64,000 bases of DNA from Cruorifilaria tuberocauda (taxonomy: Eukaryota; Nematoda; Chromadorea; Rhabditida; Onchocercidae), in NCBI GenBank assembly GCA_013365365.1, contig JABVXU010000108.1, positions 62,001 to 126,000 of the forward strand, given 5' to 3'. A program made the translations under genes and the position numbers. Below, piece after piece: positions 13,254 to 24,185 of this stretch. The notes beneath the pieces were generated by a model that made no database searches, was not told the origin of the DNA, and saw only the letters and a list, made by a program, of their open reading frames with translations. Position 1 is the first letter of the stretch, and each line of letters opens with the position of its first letter.

Positions 13254-16200
13254 TCATTTGTTGCCCTTCAATTTTTGCCATATATTTGACATTTTAGGTC
13301 TTTTCTCTGGATTTGTACTCCAGCACTCATTCACCAATTCTCTTAACCAATGTGGAACTGTTAATGGTACTGCTAAAAATTTATGCAAAGAAATAATCTC
13401 CATATAAAATAAATAAAAATAGAACAAAATCAAATAAAAAAGAAACAAAACACTAAGAAAACTTTTATCTTTTCAAAATATTGAAGATATTCAATTTATA
13501 TTCATTCATATATACAAAACATCAGCTAAACTATGATAACTATAATAAGACTTGAAAAAAAGAAAAAAATATATTCACAATTTATATTCATATATTCAAA
13601 ATATTCGAAAATTAACTGAATAGATACAACGTATAAACAAAATATTCCTGACTATTTTTCTCTGTGAAACGGAGCGGAAAAGATGGAAAACAGTAATGAA
13701 TGTTGAAAAATCAATTTAAAAAATGAACTCACTTGGTCGTGCATGTGGATTTTCGCTGATGTAGTTGAGTACCTTTTTATCATCTATTGTCTCATATGGT
13801 ACTTTCATCGTAAGAACTTCGTACATCAAGAATGCAAATGCAAATACATCTGATTCCGATGTCAATAACTTCGTTGTTAAAACTTCCGGTGCAAGCCAAC
13901 GTTTATTTGGTAAAGCATTTGGATTTACTTCTTTTGATCTGAATTAATTTGACTTATTTGGTTAATTTAAACGAATTTATATATTTCAGATAAAAAATAT
14001 TCTTACGAATGAGAAATAAATCTGTTTTATAAAACAATCATTTAAATGTTATCCTCCTTCAATTTATTGTTAAAAACTTGAAACTATTTTTGAAAGTTCA
14101 TTCTATTTCAATATAAAAAAAAGAAGCAAAGAACTTACTTGGCTATAACTGCATGATGGAAACCTCCAACGTAGTAAATTGGTTTAGATGTTTTATCATC
14201 GTTATCGACGAATATATTTTTAGCTCTCAAATTTCCATGAATCACGGAAATCTTATGACAATGATGCAGAGTATATGCTACGTTTTGCAGTATGTCCTTC
14301 ATGCAAAAAAAGTTAGAAGAATTGAGGAATTTGGAAAAAAAAGTGCTTTGGATATTTAAGTTTTTAGCACTAATTTATTGGCATTGTTTCCCAAGTAAGA
14401 TCCCAAATTATCATCTACTCGAAAACTCGAAGAAACTTGATAATATAAAATCAATAACGGATTATTTTTTGTATAACTGATACTTATGCCAAAGGAAATA
14501 TTAATTTATTAAACATAATCAAAGAATTATTGTAGCCATCAATCCTATGTCATGCATTAAGAATTCCGCAATTTTTGCTAATGGCTCTCTCTTCACAGGA
14601 GTGATCGTTATTTATCCATTAGCTTATTATCTCTTGATGTCTGCATTGACTTATCTAATGTATTTCTAAACGATTTTTTGTTCATATATCGCCCAACGAA
14701 AGAGAAATATCATGTTACTACTCGGACATTAAATAATTTACTTTCCATAAGTTTGTCTCAAAATTTTACCCGAATGAAGCGGTTCACCCGGTACGTTATT
14801 CTGTTCTACGATTCGATTAAACTTCTATTCAATTCTCGTCCAGTTAATTTCAATTACGACATTTATATTCTGCCTTACTCTCTACAGTCTTCTAAACCAT
14901 CACCTCATCAACTGTCCAAAGTTACTTTCTAAAAATTGTCTTATATACAAAGAATAACCTCACCATCAAGGAATAAAGCCTTCAGTACAATCGCTACTAT
15001 TCGGAGCTCTCTCAACACAGAATAAATGTTCCCATTTATTATCCTCTTTATTATCTGCGTGAGTAATTTCACACATTTGCGAACTTTTCAAACCGAAAAA
15101 AAAGATTAAAAAATGAACCTTAATTCGAACATCCATACTGATGGTATTCATCGCAAGATATTGTACCAATGAGCCTTCTTTGCATAAAGTATAAGCGATA
15201 TAGTAAGGTCGACTGATAACCATAATTGCTTCAACATTCAATGCTGTTTTTGGCCCAATCTGATGTCGAATCGTACTGATTATGTGCATTTCCTGAAGAA
15301 AAATTTTCTAAAGAAAAATCAGGAACAGAATTTAATCCAATACATTTTTCCGTTTCGTCCATTTCTACCTGCAACTGAATGTGATTAGGAAAAGATATCT
15401 AACGGTTAACAATGAGTTAAATTGTTAGAAAACTTATATACGGCTATATATTTTATCATATCATAACTATTTCGTCACCTTACCGGATGAAAGACATCCG
15501 GTAAGGTAATAAAATCGCTACGATATGATTTAATTTTACTAGTAATCACGCTGAACAGATTTCTTGCATGCATTTAAAAAATACATACGAGAATCTTCAG
15601 CAAATTCAAAATACCAAGAATTAAGATTCAAATATTAATCGCGAAGGAGATTCATTGCTCAACAGTAAGCAATTTCTATTTTTTCTTTTAAATGAAAAGT
15701 TATTGATCAATTTACTGCTACTGATTATTAGTTTCGTGATAAAGTTTAATGATTTTACTCTAAATATATCGTCGAGTACTGCGGCAGTACAATCATCCAT
15801 TTCCTTCAAAATGATTGGTCGTTCTATTACCGTTTTAATCAAATCTTTTTTGGTTAGATAACGAATTGCTTTGTAAATCTGTAATTCGAATGACTGAACT
15901 TAGAATGATCGATTAACTGATTTCATAAATACAAGAATTACTTTCATGAATTGAGGAAAAATATCTAAGAAGGAAGCTCTTACTGTTGATCTTTCACCCT
16001 TGCAAACTAAATCACCAATATTGATTTCAGATTTGTCTTTAATTTGCATGTTTAAAAATGAGTATTCAGTTGCCAAATAACGGCATCCTTGACACGGTAA
16101 TACTGGATTCATTAGACGTAAATCACGTTTTGTGTTTATCTTCAAACTATTGACCTAAACAGAAAATTTGATTGCGTCGACCTGTTTGAGATCCTTGGCT

Positions 16201-17825
16201 ACTAAGATAAGTCATTGGTCGTGTCATATTATGTGAAATTAAAGATGAATGAATTCTAAGTCTATTTGATTGTAAACAAATTTCAACTTCAGATTACAAA
16301 TCAGATTACAAAATCGTTTCAAATAATTTATAATTTGAAATTTGAATCTCATTCATATAATTTATAATTTGAAATTCGAATTTCTATACTAACCTAAAAT
16401 TTTGAAAAATTTATATTTTAAACAAGAAAAAAGTAGAAGTAATAAAAGGTTAATGTGAATAGGTCATAAAATATCACTTACGTTACTTTTTTGATATGAC
16501 TGAATTAATCCCCAAACTGATCGATTTTGCAAAACGGTTTTCTCAATTCGATAATAAAAATTTCTATCACCTCGTATCTACAAGAAAAAAACAATTTCGC
16601 ATGAAAAATGAAACATTGAAAAATATAGTCAAAACGAAATCAAACTATTTCACTAGTTCAGTATCATATTACTTACTTTTATGCAAGCATACCATATGTG
16701 AGCTTAAATTTTCAATTAAAATCTAAATTTCAAGACATGTTTCGATGAATCAAGAAATCCAATGTGATAATGCTGACCTGTTTTGTTTGACAAAATTCGA
16801 TGGGTAAGTGTACTGCAGGATTGCCTGGTTCATGTGATTTTACTGATAGACATAATTTATTATCATGACCACGTGCTAATAGATAATCTCCTAAAAGATT
16901 TCTCGTTTGACGCTTATCCTCTTTCGCTCCATAATAATTACACTTTGTAATAATTGAATAATTAATAAGTTGATGAACATCAATCAATAGCCGTTAGTGA
17001 AGCTAAGCAAGTTTTGATAGCATTGAAGTTGTACAATCAAATGGTCTATCAAGAAATTTTGAGCTTAAGAAATAATTCATGTATTTGAATCGTTTCCTTT
17101 TTTTTTGTTTTTTGCTAATTTTTGCTAATAGTAGTTGAATTGAATCAGTTTAATGAATGTTATTGACGCTGAAGTAAAGTAACACTCAAAATATTACGTT
17201 CCTTTAGAAGTTATAATAATTTAAAAATTAAAACTTTTTTGATAAAAATTTTTTTTTAGATGAAAAATTCCGCGTAATTAAAAGAATTCATAAATTGGTA
17301 AAACAAAAAAAATGATTCGGAAATGAGTACCAGGTTTTTTCAGGAACTTTTGTTCAATATACCATTCCGGAACACGACCCAAATAGAAATCTATCTGTTG
17401 AACTGATAACGGTTCAGGCTGTATCCATTCCGAATGCGGTTTGTTCTTTAACAATGCCATATCCGCTGGTGTTGGCCATATATGCTCACATTTTGTCTAC
17501 ATTTAAAAACGAATAAGATAAATAATTCTTGCCAGTACGAAAGAGAAATTTCAGAATTAAAAATTGGTTTAAAGAATTCGCGAATGAGATCACAGATTTG
17601 TGTCCTTAGTGCCAACCTTGAATTTTCCCCATCGTTAATACGTTTAGAGTCATTCCTTCGCCATAAACAGCTAAGCTTAAGTTTTTTTCTGTGCGAAAAT
17701 AATTCGAAATTCTTAAACAGAATCCCAAAATGTTAATTTTGAACCTAATTCTCCACCAAATATTTTAAATTTTACGAAGCAAAATTCTAAAAATAGAAAC
17801 AAACCCCTGCATCCAATACTGGCAT
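13254..17825 (-). CDS. SH2 + tyrosine-kinase-like pseudokinase, 469 aa, 10 exons
   Basis: Exons: 17825-17805, 17496-17331, 16890-16778, 16577-16482, 16154-15918, 15878-15759, 15292-15119, 14296-14139, 13938-13733, 13372-13254 (TGA), giving exactly 470 codons. An SH2 domain (about residues 44-148) starts at FYLGRVPEWYIEQKFLKKPG. Its FLVR position reads YLLA followed by R, so the phosphotyrosine Arg seems lost or shifted. A kinase-like domain (about 175-465) keeps a Gly-rich segment (CKGERS), a beta-3 Lys (VFMKS), APE (RWLAPEVL) and the C-lobe ending CWSTNPEKRPKM. However, HRD is HGN (H329-N331) and DFG is GGF (~353-355). The domain order matches the small Fer-like SH2 kinases expanded in nematodes. 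I infer a non-catalytic adaptor. The start is supported by a TTTGCAG acceptor 7 nt before ATG. The exon 8 acceptor (gaag) is weak. Confidence 0.8.
15455..15529 (-). repeat. 75-nt imperfect intronic hairpin (35-nt arms, 5-nt loop)
   Basis: Arms 15455-15489 and 15495-15529 flank the loop AAAGA. The inner 13 bp are perfect (ACCTTACCGGATG against CATCCGGTAAGGT) and the outer 22 positions have only single mismatches. As + strand RNA it has 30/35 pairs (one a wobble). As - strand RNA, the sense of the host gene, four of the five mismatches become G-U pairs, giving 33/35. It lies in the intron between 15758 and 15293 of the pseudokinase gene. It could be a small-RNA precursor or a decayed palindromic element. 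Confidence 0.7.
16324..16385. repeat. Tandem duplication of ~33 bp in a pseudokinase intron
   Basis: A unit starting ATAATTTATAATTTGAAATT and running through CATT is repeated twice back to back, with about two differences. It is non-coding and lies between exons 16154 and 16482. Confidence 0.6.
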
Positions 17826-17833
17826 AATTTTTC
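17826..17833 (-). promoter_or_regulatory. Probable spliced-leader acceptor of the pseudokinase mRNA
   Basis: On the minus strand a T-rich tract ends TTTTTTTGCAG and is followed by AAAAATT and then ATG. No upstream coding exon connects to it, so it fits a trans-splice site that fixes ATG 17825 as the start. Confidence 0.55.
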
Positions 17834-19719
17834 TGCAAAAAAATTTTTTCATGCAATTAAGGTAAACAAACTTATGTCGATAAAAGATAAGTTGTTTTTT
17901 ACTACTCTAAATAGTTTCTTCAATAAATTTACAAAAAAAAGGTATTATATTATATCGTATTATCCTTTTGACATGCCTTCGAAGATAACTACGATCAAAA
18001 CATTTCACTTTAACGCGAAAAAATTTAGGTACAAAACTTTCCTGTGACAAATCTTAGCAGAGAAATACAGAAACAACTGACCAGTAAATGACTATAAATT
18101 GTAAATAAGCATCCAGCAACGGACCATAACTTTTATTTTATTTAAGTAAAATTTGAACTTTGGATTTAAATTCAAGTAAAATTTCCTTTTCCAAATCCTC
18201 ATATTAATTGTTATAAAACTTGAATTAAATATTGTCATTCAGTCTGAATATTATTTGGAAATTAACAAAACAAAAATAAAAATTCGTACATAACTTTTGA
18301 TCATTCCTCTGACATTCATCCGTTCAACGGGCAACAACTTGCGAACAGTATAGATTGCCGGTGATAAAAAAATAGGTTTGAAATGTCGAAATTTGTTGTA
18401 ACCGATATGAGAGAGGAATATTTCCAGTAGATTGATTCATTTTGTCGCAGAAACCATCATCAATAACTTGCTGACTCTATTTCTGAACTATTAATGTTTC
18501 TGTTTCATTAATTACAGGTTGTTTTCGCTCATTCTACATACATTTAAAGCTTCCGTCTGTGTATAAATACCATTTATTTCACATTTCAGCAATATTTTCA
18601 TAGTGCGCAGAATGACTAAAATATCAGCAAACTTTATCTAGCAAATAAAGAAATGAGATCTCCAAAGACCATAAAAAATTCAAGAGTGTTAAAAAACATC
18701 TCAAAATAAAAATACACGCATACAGGCATAGATAAATCAAAAACATCCCTTCTTTTCTCGAGAAATGTGCCTAAACAAGCAACAAAAATACCCAGGAAAA
18801 AGATACAAATATGAACTGGAAAAACACTGATGCATTTGGAACTAAATCGGAATAAGGTAATAATTTAATTATACAAATATGTTAAATCAACACACTGTTT
18901 TTATACCATAGAAGCAAAATTTGTTTCACCCAAAATATTTTCAATTAAATTTATTTAGCCTCCTTGGTTACTTAATTCTTCTTGATCTTCAAGTTCAAAG
19001 ATTATAAATTTAGTGTAAGTTATACTATCAGATCTTTCGTTTTAACTTAATTATTAATCACCAACAAAATTCACCTTAATTACTACCAGTTTCAATAGTA
19101 CTACTGAGAGTGCTTCTCCCATAACTAACTCAGTGACTATCATCATCTAATCATGTAATTATGGTTTCTCTTAAAACTGTTTTGTTACATTTATGAAAAA
19201 TGAATCCCCTATCAATAAACAAAACCCTTTCTACAAACTGTAAGAACTGCGTCCTAAATCCAAAAAACTTCAACAACAGCAATGAGTAAATTTTTATAAC
19301 GATTTCAATTTATAGGCTACTTCCGTGCTTTAACACTTCCAAACATTTCCAGGAAGAAAAAAGTTGATGGGAAAGAACACGAAAATGAAGTTATTTCAAA
19401 AGATCTTTAATAAATTCCATATTAACAATGGTAGAATTATAATTGAGCTAATTATGATGCATAATAATTTAAAAAATACTTGAGGTTTTATAAAAAGAAT
19501 TGCCGTAATTGAATATCACAAGTATTGATACTGATACCGATCAGTCTGCCAAATAAGTTTCTGAAACCGTATTTTCGATTGTGAAATTTCATGTACAGCG
19601 CATCAAATAATTGATTTCGTAAGTTCCACTTGCTTTCTTGATGGCACATATAATGAAGTTTTTAAGCGGCGACTAGAGAAGCTAAAATCATGTAATATTT
19701 AAAAATGAATATTACCTAA
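17834..19719. other. Intergenic spacer, 1.9 kb
   Basis: Lies between the MRGBP stop and the pseudokinase start, both on the minus strand. No frame with exon-like ends or recognisable protein was found on either strand. It should contain the MRGBP 3' UTR and the pseudokinase promoter. Confidence 0.5.
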
Positions 19720-20951
19720 TTACATCTTCAATAGTATCGAAAATTCAGAAGATGCACCCTGATCTCCCATTTTAATATCATTTTTGCATACTTCTAAAAT
19801 TGATAATGCAAATGGATAAATCCCTTTCAACAGTGATAACAATCAGACGATCACCAATTACAGTGAAAGGGGAAAAAACTGTAATAAAGTCAACACGCCA
19901 TAAAAAATACATACCCGACTCCCGCTGCTTTTTCCGTTGAGCCGATTGACCACCACTAGTTTGGGGAGCAACGAATCCCTTGTTCAGCTCATCTTTCTTG
20001 CGTAACAAATCACCAAAATCATCTTCTGGTAGAGAGAATTCTGATTCTTCCAATAAACCTTCGGGTGCTGCCTCATTTCTTTCGATTTCCTTCATATCAT
20101 ACATATTTTCTAATTTTTTCCAAATCTAGAATCGATTCAGTACAATGCTCGAAAACGTTGATCAGTGTAGCTTTAATTTTCGTAACTAGAATCACAACTG
20201 AAATATTGCGGGTTGGATTTAATTAATTATGTATGTTCAATCACCACAAAATTAATATTTAAATAAAATTACGAGCTATAGTTATGAGCTTTACAATTTT
20301 GTTTAAGACTTTTCGCTATTTTGCGATAGTTGGCCAATTACAAGATAAAATAAGAGTTAATTTTGCAAACAATATCTGCGTTATTTAAATTACATTCACT
20401 CAGTAATGCAATTCAACTATACAGAACATTAACATTGTTGTTATAAAGCAGAGTAAGAGGAACCCAACGATAATAGACTAACCAACTCTGCGGTAGGTCT
20501 TATTTTATATTTCGGTTTAAAAATCCGCGGTTTTCCTGTAGTATTTCTCTTTGTAGTAAGTTCATGTAAATCTTCTGAAGTCAAAACATCCTCAAAATCA
20601 GTATCCTCGTCTTCATAAACGTTATTCATATAATCAACAAGACAACTCATATGAAAATGCTTTGAAATACCTGAAAAATGTATAAATAAATTACTCAGTA
20701 ATTTTCAAAATTCTACTGCCTTATATGTTTCATACTTGCTTGCGTTGAGTTGCGAAAAAGTCTTTCTAGCAAAGACAACAAGTCTCACATCTTCCAAGAG
20801 CTGTACCTGCTGGTTTATGAGACAAGAGTTTTTTGAAAAGACGTATTTCCGAATCGGTGCACCATTCGGATAGCGACGAGGGTTGCTGCAATTCTTCCTC
20901 CATCACTGAACTTTCACAAGCACTCATTGAATATGAATTGTCTTCTTCCAT
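19720..20951 (-). CDS. MRGBP: MRG-binding protein (MRGBP / Eaf7 family), 205 aa, 4 exons
   Basis: Subunit of the NuA4/TIP60 histone acetyltransferase complex that docks MRG15-type chromodomain proteins in the nucleus. Exons: 20951-20807, 20670-20483, 20125-19915, 19793-19720 (TAA). They total 206 codons; human MRGBP is 204 aa. Family hallmarks are W-x(2)-(D/E)xE-hydrophobic (EWCTDSEIRLFKKLLSHKPAG), then G-x-x-(K/R)HFHM at the exon 1/2 junction, then IWKKLENMYDMKEIERNE, which matches the IWDHLSTMYDM segment of vertebrate MRGBP. Exon 3 ends in an acidic then Lys/Arg-rich stretch. Oddity: between HFHM and IWKKL there are about 55 residues, including an acidic run (YEDEDTDFED), where human has about 19. 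The last exon (EVCKNDIKMGDQ...) is the least certain part. Confidence 0.84.
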
Positions 20952-23900
20952 CTTTAAAACTCCGAAATAATTTTTGACCAGAAAAAATTAGTACAATGTT
21001 TAGAAATTTAACTTTCGTATTGTTTTATCAGTTATAAATCAACTAAGTTACAAATATTAGGGAAAAGAGAGAATTGGAAAAAAAATTAAGAGAGGATTCT
21101 CTCGGTTTTAATTCGAATATGATTTATCAGGAAAATGTAAAATAATAGCTTAATTAATATAAACAAACTATAAAACGAAGGATAAAAAACGACATAATCG
21201 AAAACTTCTCATGATTCTAAATGATAAATCGTTAAATTCTGTAAAAAATCTAAATCATCAAAAATATGAAGTAAATGAAAAACCAGCTTTTTAGATGCAA
21301 TCATGATTCGGTTCTCAAATGATGTTTTATTTCAAGCAATAACAGAGCTTGTCAATTTGTGGCAGAAAAAAATTTTTAACGACATAAAGTCAGACAGAAT
21401 TTCGAAGCAGCTATGCAAAAATGTTTAGCTCAAGCTATTTTGTCTAGCTTCACGCATTTCAGTGCGTAAATATAGCTTGCATGTCTTGTGGAAAAGAAAT
21501 ATAGACGAAGGATTAATTATAAAACATGAAAGCCTACTAATCTATAATCAAGACAATGAGTTCGAAAAGATATTTTCCCAATTTGAGAGATACAGTAAAA
21601 AAAATAACAAAATACAAGAAAACAGATTCATACTAAAACTAAATAATCAAGCGCTTTGAGCTCAAAGTGCTTGGTTATCCAGTTAGCATTTAATAATGAA
21701 ATAAAATTACACGAACATTTCTCTTATCTCACTCACTTATTCCGTTCCAAAAACACTGTTTAATTTTAACGCATTGAGGCCAAAATATGTTCACGAATGA
21801 CAGTTTAATTGATGCAAAGTTTGCAGTTCAAAATAATAGTTATCACTACAACTTCAAACTTAGTCTTTCATTTTGTTGAGAAGAAAATACAGTAACAAAA
21901 CTAGATACGAATTAAACTTACGGTGGAAGCAAAACAAGCAAATGCAATTATAATGCTATGATTTTTTGTAGTCTTTCTCATTATTTTACGTCTTAACTTT
22001 TTTTCATTTTTTATATTTTAAAATCGAAATGCACTGATGTTTTAGATCACGACGAAGAAAGAGAATGATCAAGTTTAAATTACGCGTAATACATACGTCA
22101 CAGGAAGAAACCCGTATCGGCATACGTGAAGTCACGGGATCCTAGGTAAACTCGTCCACTCAATTAAAAGAAGCGCCACCGCAAGAAGTATCCCACTGTG
22201 TGACTGTCTCAGTGTACCACAGCGCAAATCCGCGTCTCGGGACCTATTGAAGATCAAACTCCACAAAATTCACCTCTAATTAATTGAAGTTTTACAGGCA
22301 TTATTTAAATCATTATTATATGTTAATTGAGTCTTTATAATACATTAAATAACTGAATCTTAATAAGCAGTCGAAATTTCGAGAATCGTTAAAATTATTT
22401 GAAAAAATTATCATGTTTCGATGATCACAGTAAAAGTCTAATCATCGACTATCATGGAAGATTCTTCGGAAAAATGAGGGAAGGCGACATACATTTTGGT
22501 TGATTGAGATCGGTGTAAGACTGATTACCCAAGGTAAGTAACAGTCTGTATATTTCCTGCCTTGACAGGTATAAAGGATTGACATGTAAAAATCAGTGGT
22601 ATGCGATGTAGAGAGACGATGATCAATGATGATCATATAGACGTGCGTAAGAGACTGGATATTACGTAGAAAGTAAGTAAATGAATGAAATATCACGTAG
22701 GCATGCAACAAATAACTCCGTGATTAAGCGACATTGAAAAAGCCGATGGGAAAGAGGGAATTTGTTTGATATTGTTGAAGTATATATATAGATAAAGAAC
22801 AATACTGCAAAAATAATCATGTGAATGATTTTCTATTGTAATTCCTTCAGGTGTTTTCAGGCACTGACGTTATTTTTATCGTATTCAGATATTTTGCTTT
22901 TACGTATGATTCATTTTGCTTTACACAAGTATCATCATTATTTTCCGGAAACTATTATTGACTTTATTTTCTTCTGGATCGAGAAAAGTCGGTAACTTCT
23001 GAATTGGTGAACCGAATCGGATCAATTGGTTGTAGAAAGAAATGGATTATGATAGTATTCCTGAAACAACAGAATTTTCGTAAATTAAAAAATTATTAAG
23101 CAAATTAGCATTAAAATTAAAAATTGATTTGAGAATGTTCTATTTTGACTGCTTCAGAAATCGTGGAATGTTTCATCGAATTAATCTATCCAATAGTTTT
23201 AGATTTAAAAATCATTTATATTGAGAGATTACTGGATACATATTAAATGTAACATGTACTTAACATTATTGAATTAGCAAATATTTAAGAAAACGAAAAT
23301 GTTTTTTGATAATTTTTAACGATTCACTTAAATTGAACATAATAAATATATTGAAAATTTGATTACTCAGATGGATCTTTTGATTCAGCTTAACTGCTGA
23401 TCGCTGTTGCAAGGATTCCAGCAATTTTTGACGAAGAAGAAAATCATCAATCGAATTAAATTCAATTCATATGAAACAATGGAATAAAATGTACAATGAA
23501 TGCTTAAAATTTTTAGCAAAAAAATTAATCAAGTATTAACCCAACTCCGATTTTAAGCTTTGATTGGCTTGATGATTTAAAATAGTTAAAAACGTTAACA
23601 CACTTCCTAAATCTATTCATTTATATACATCATCTAAAATTTACAGGTAACCAATATCGACGTTGTCTAAAATGAAAAATTATAATTTATTATTATTATT
23701 TGTAGAAATATACTATCCAGTGATTTCATCAATTTGCATCAAAATTTCAAATTGCGAATATCAAGAGTGTTCCAAAACACATCCTACCATTTGTTTTTAT
23801 TCTTTTTAAATTTCGAATTTGGGTTAAATTTTTAGTTACTATTACTTTAGTTATTTTAAGTTACATTAACATCCCTCACTTTGAGCATTTCGAACGAACT

Positions 23901-24185
23901 ATCATGAATTACAGCAGAAAAGAGAGCAAAGAAAAAAAAATAAGTACAAATAATAGTTTTTATGCTTTTTATGAAAAATCCCTAATGGAAATGTGTATTT
24001 CAAATGTAAAAACAAATCTTCAGGTATTGTATGCATTGAATTTATAAGATTGTTCTCGGAGATTAAAATTTAATAACAGAATTTCTCGAAATCTTATTCT
24101 TCACTTTTTTCTCATTCATCACTTTCATTTTATTGCACTTTCAGTTTTAAATTTTTATCTATTTTCAATGATTATCTATTATAGA
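20952..24185. other. Divergent intergenic region, 3.2 kb
   Basis: Lies between the 5' ends of MRGBP (-) and the chitin-binding gene (+), so it holds both promoters. Short frames at 21462-21659 (+) and 22442-22711 (-) have no splice context or familiar residues. A stretch of higher GC lies at about 22085-22260. I see no tRNA, spliced-leader RNA or transposon. Confidence 0.5.
24172..24185 (+). promoter_or_regulatory. Probable spliced-leader acceptor of the chitin-binding gene
   Basis: The tract TTATCTATTATAG is followed by a single A and then the ATG of a clear signal peptide. The lack of any upstream exon makes a trans-splice acceptor the simplest reading. Confidence 0.5.

Noticed and set aside
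13254..17825. Reading the kinase as a JAK because JAK pseudokinase domains also carry HGN
   Set aside because: There is no FERM domain and only one kinase-like domain, and the 469-aa SH2-kinase layout matches the small nematode Fer-like group. The shared HGN is more likely convergent loss.
22442..22711. 89-codon minus-strand frame in the 3.2 kb spacer
   Set aside because: No signal peptide, domain, matching exon or acceptor context; it looks like chance.
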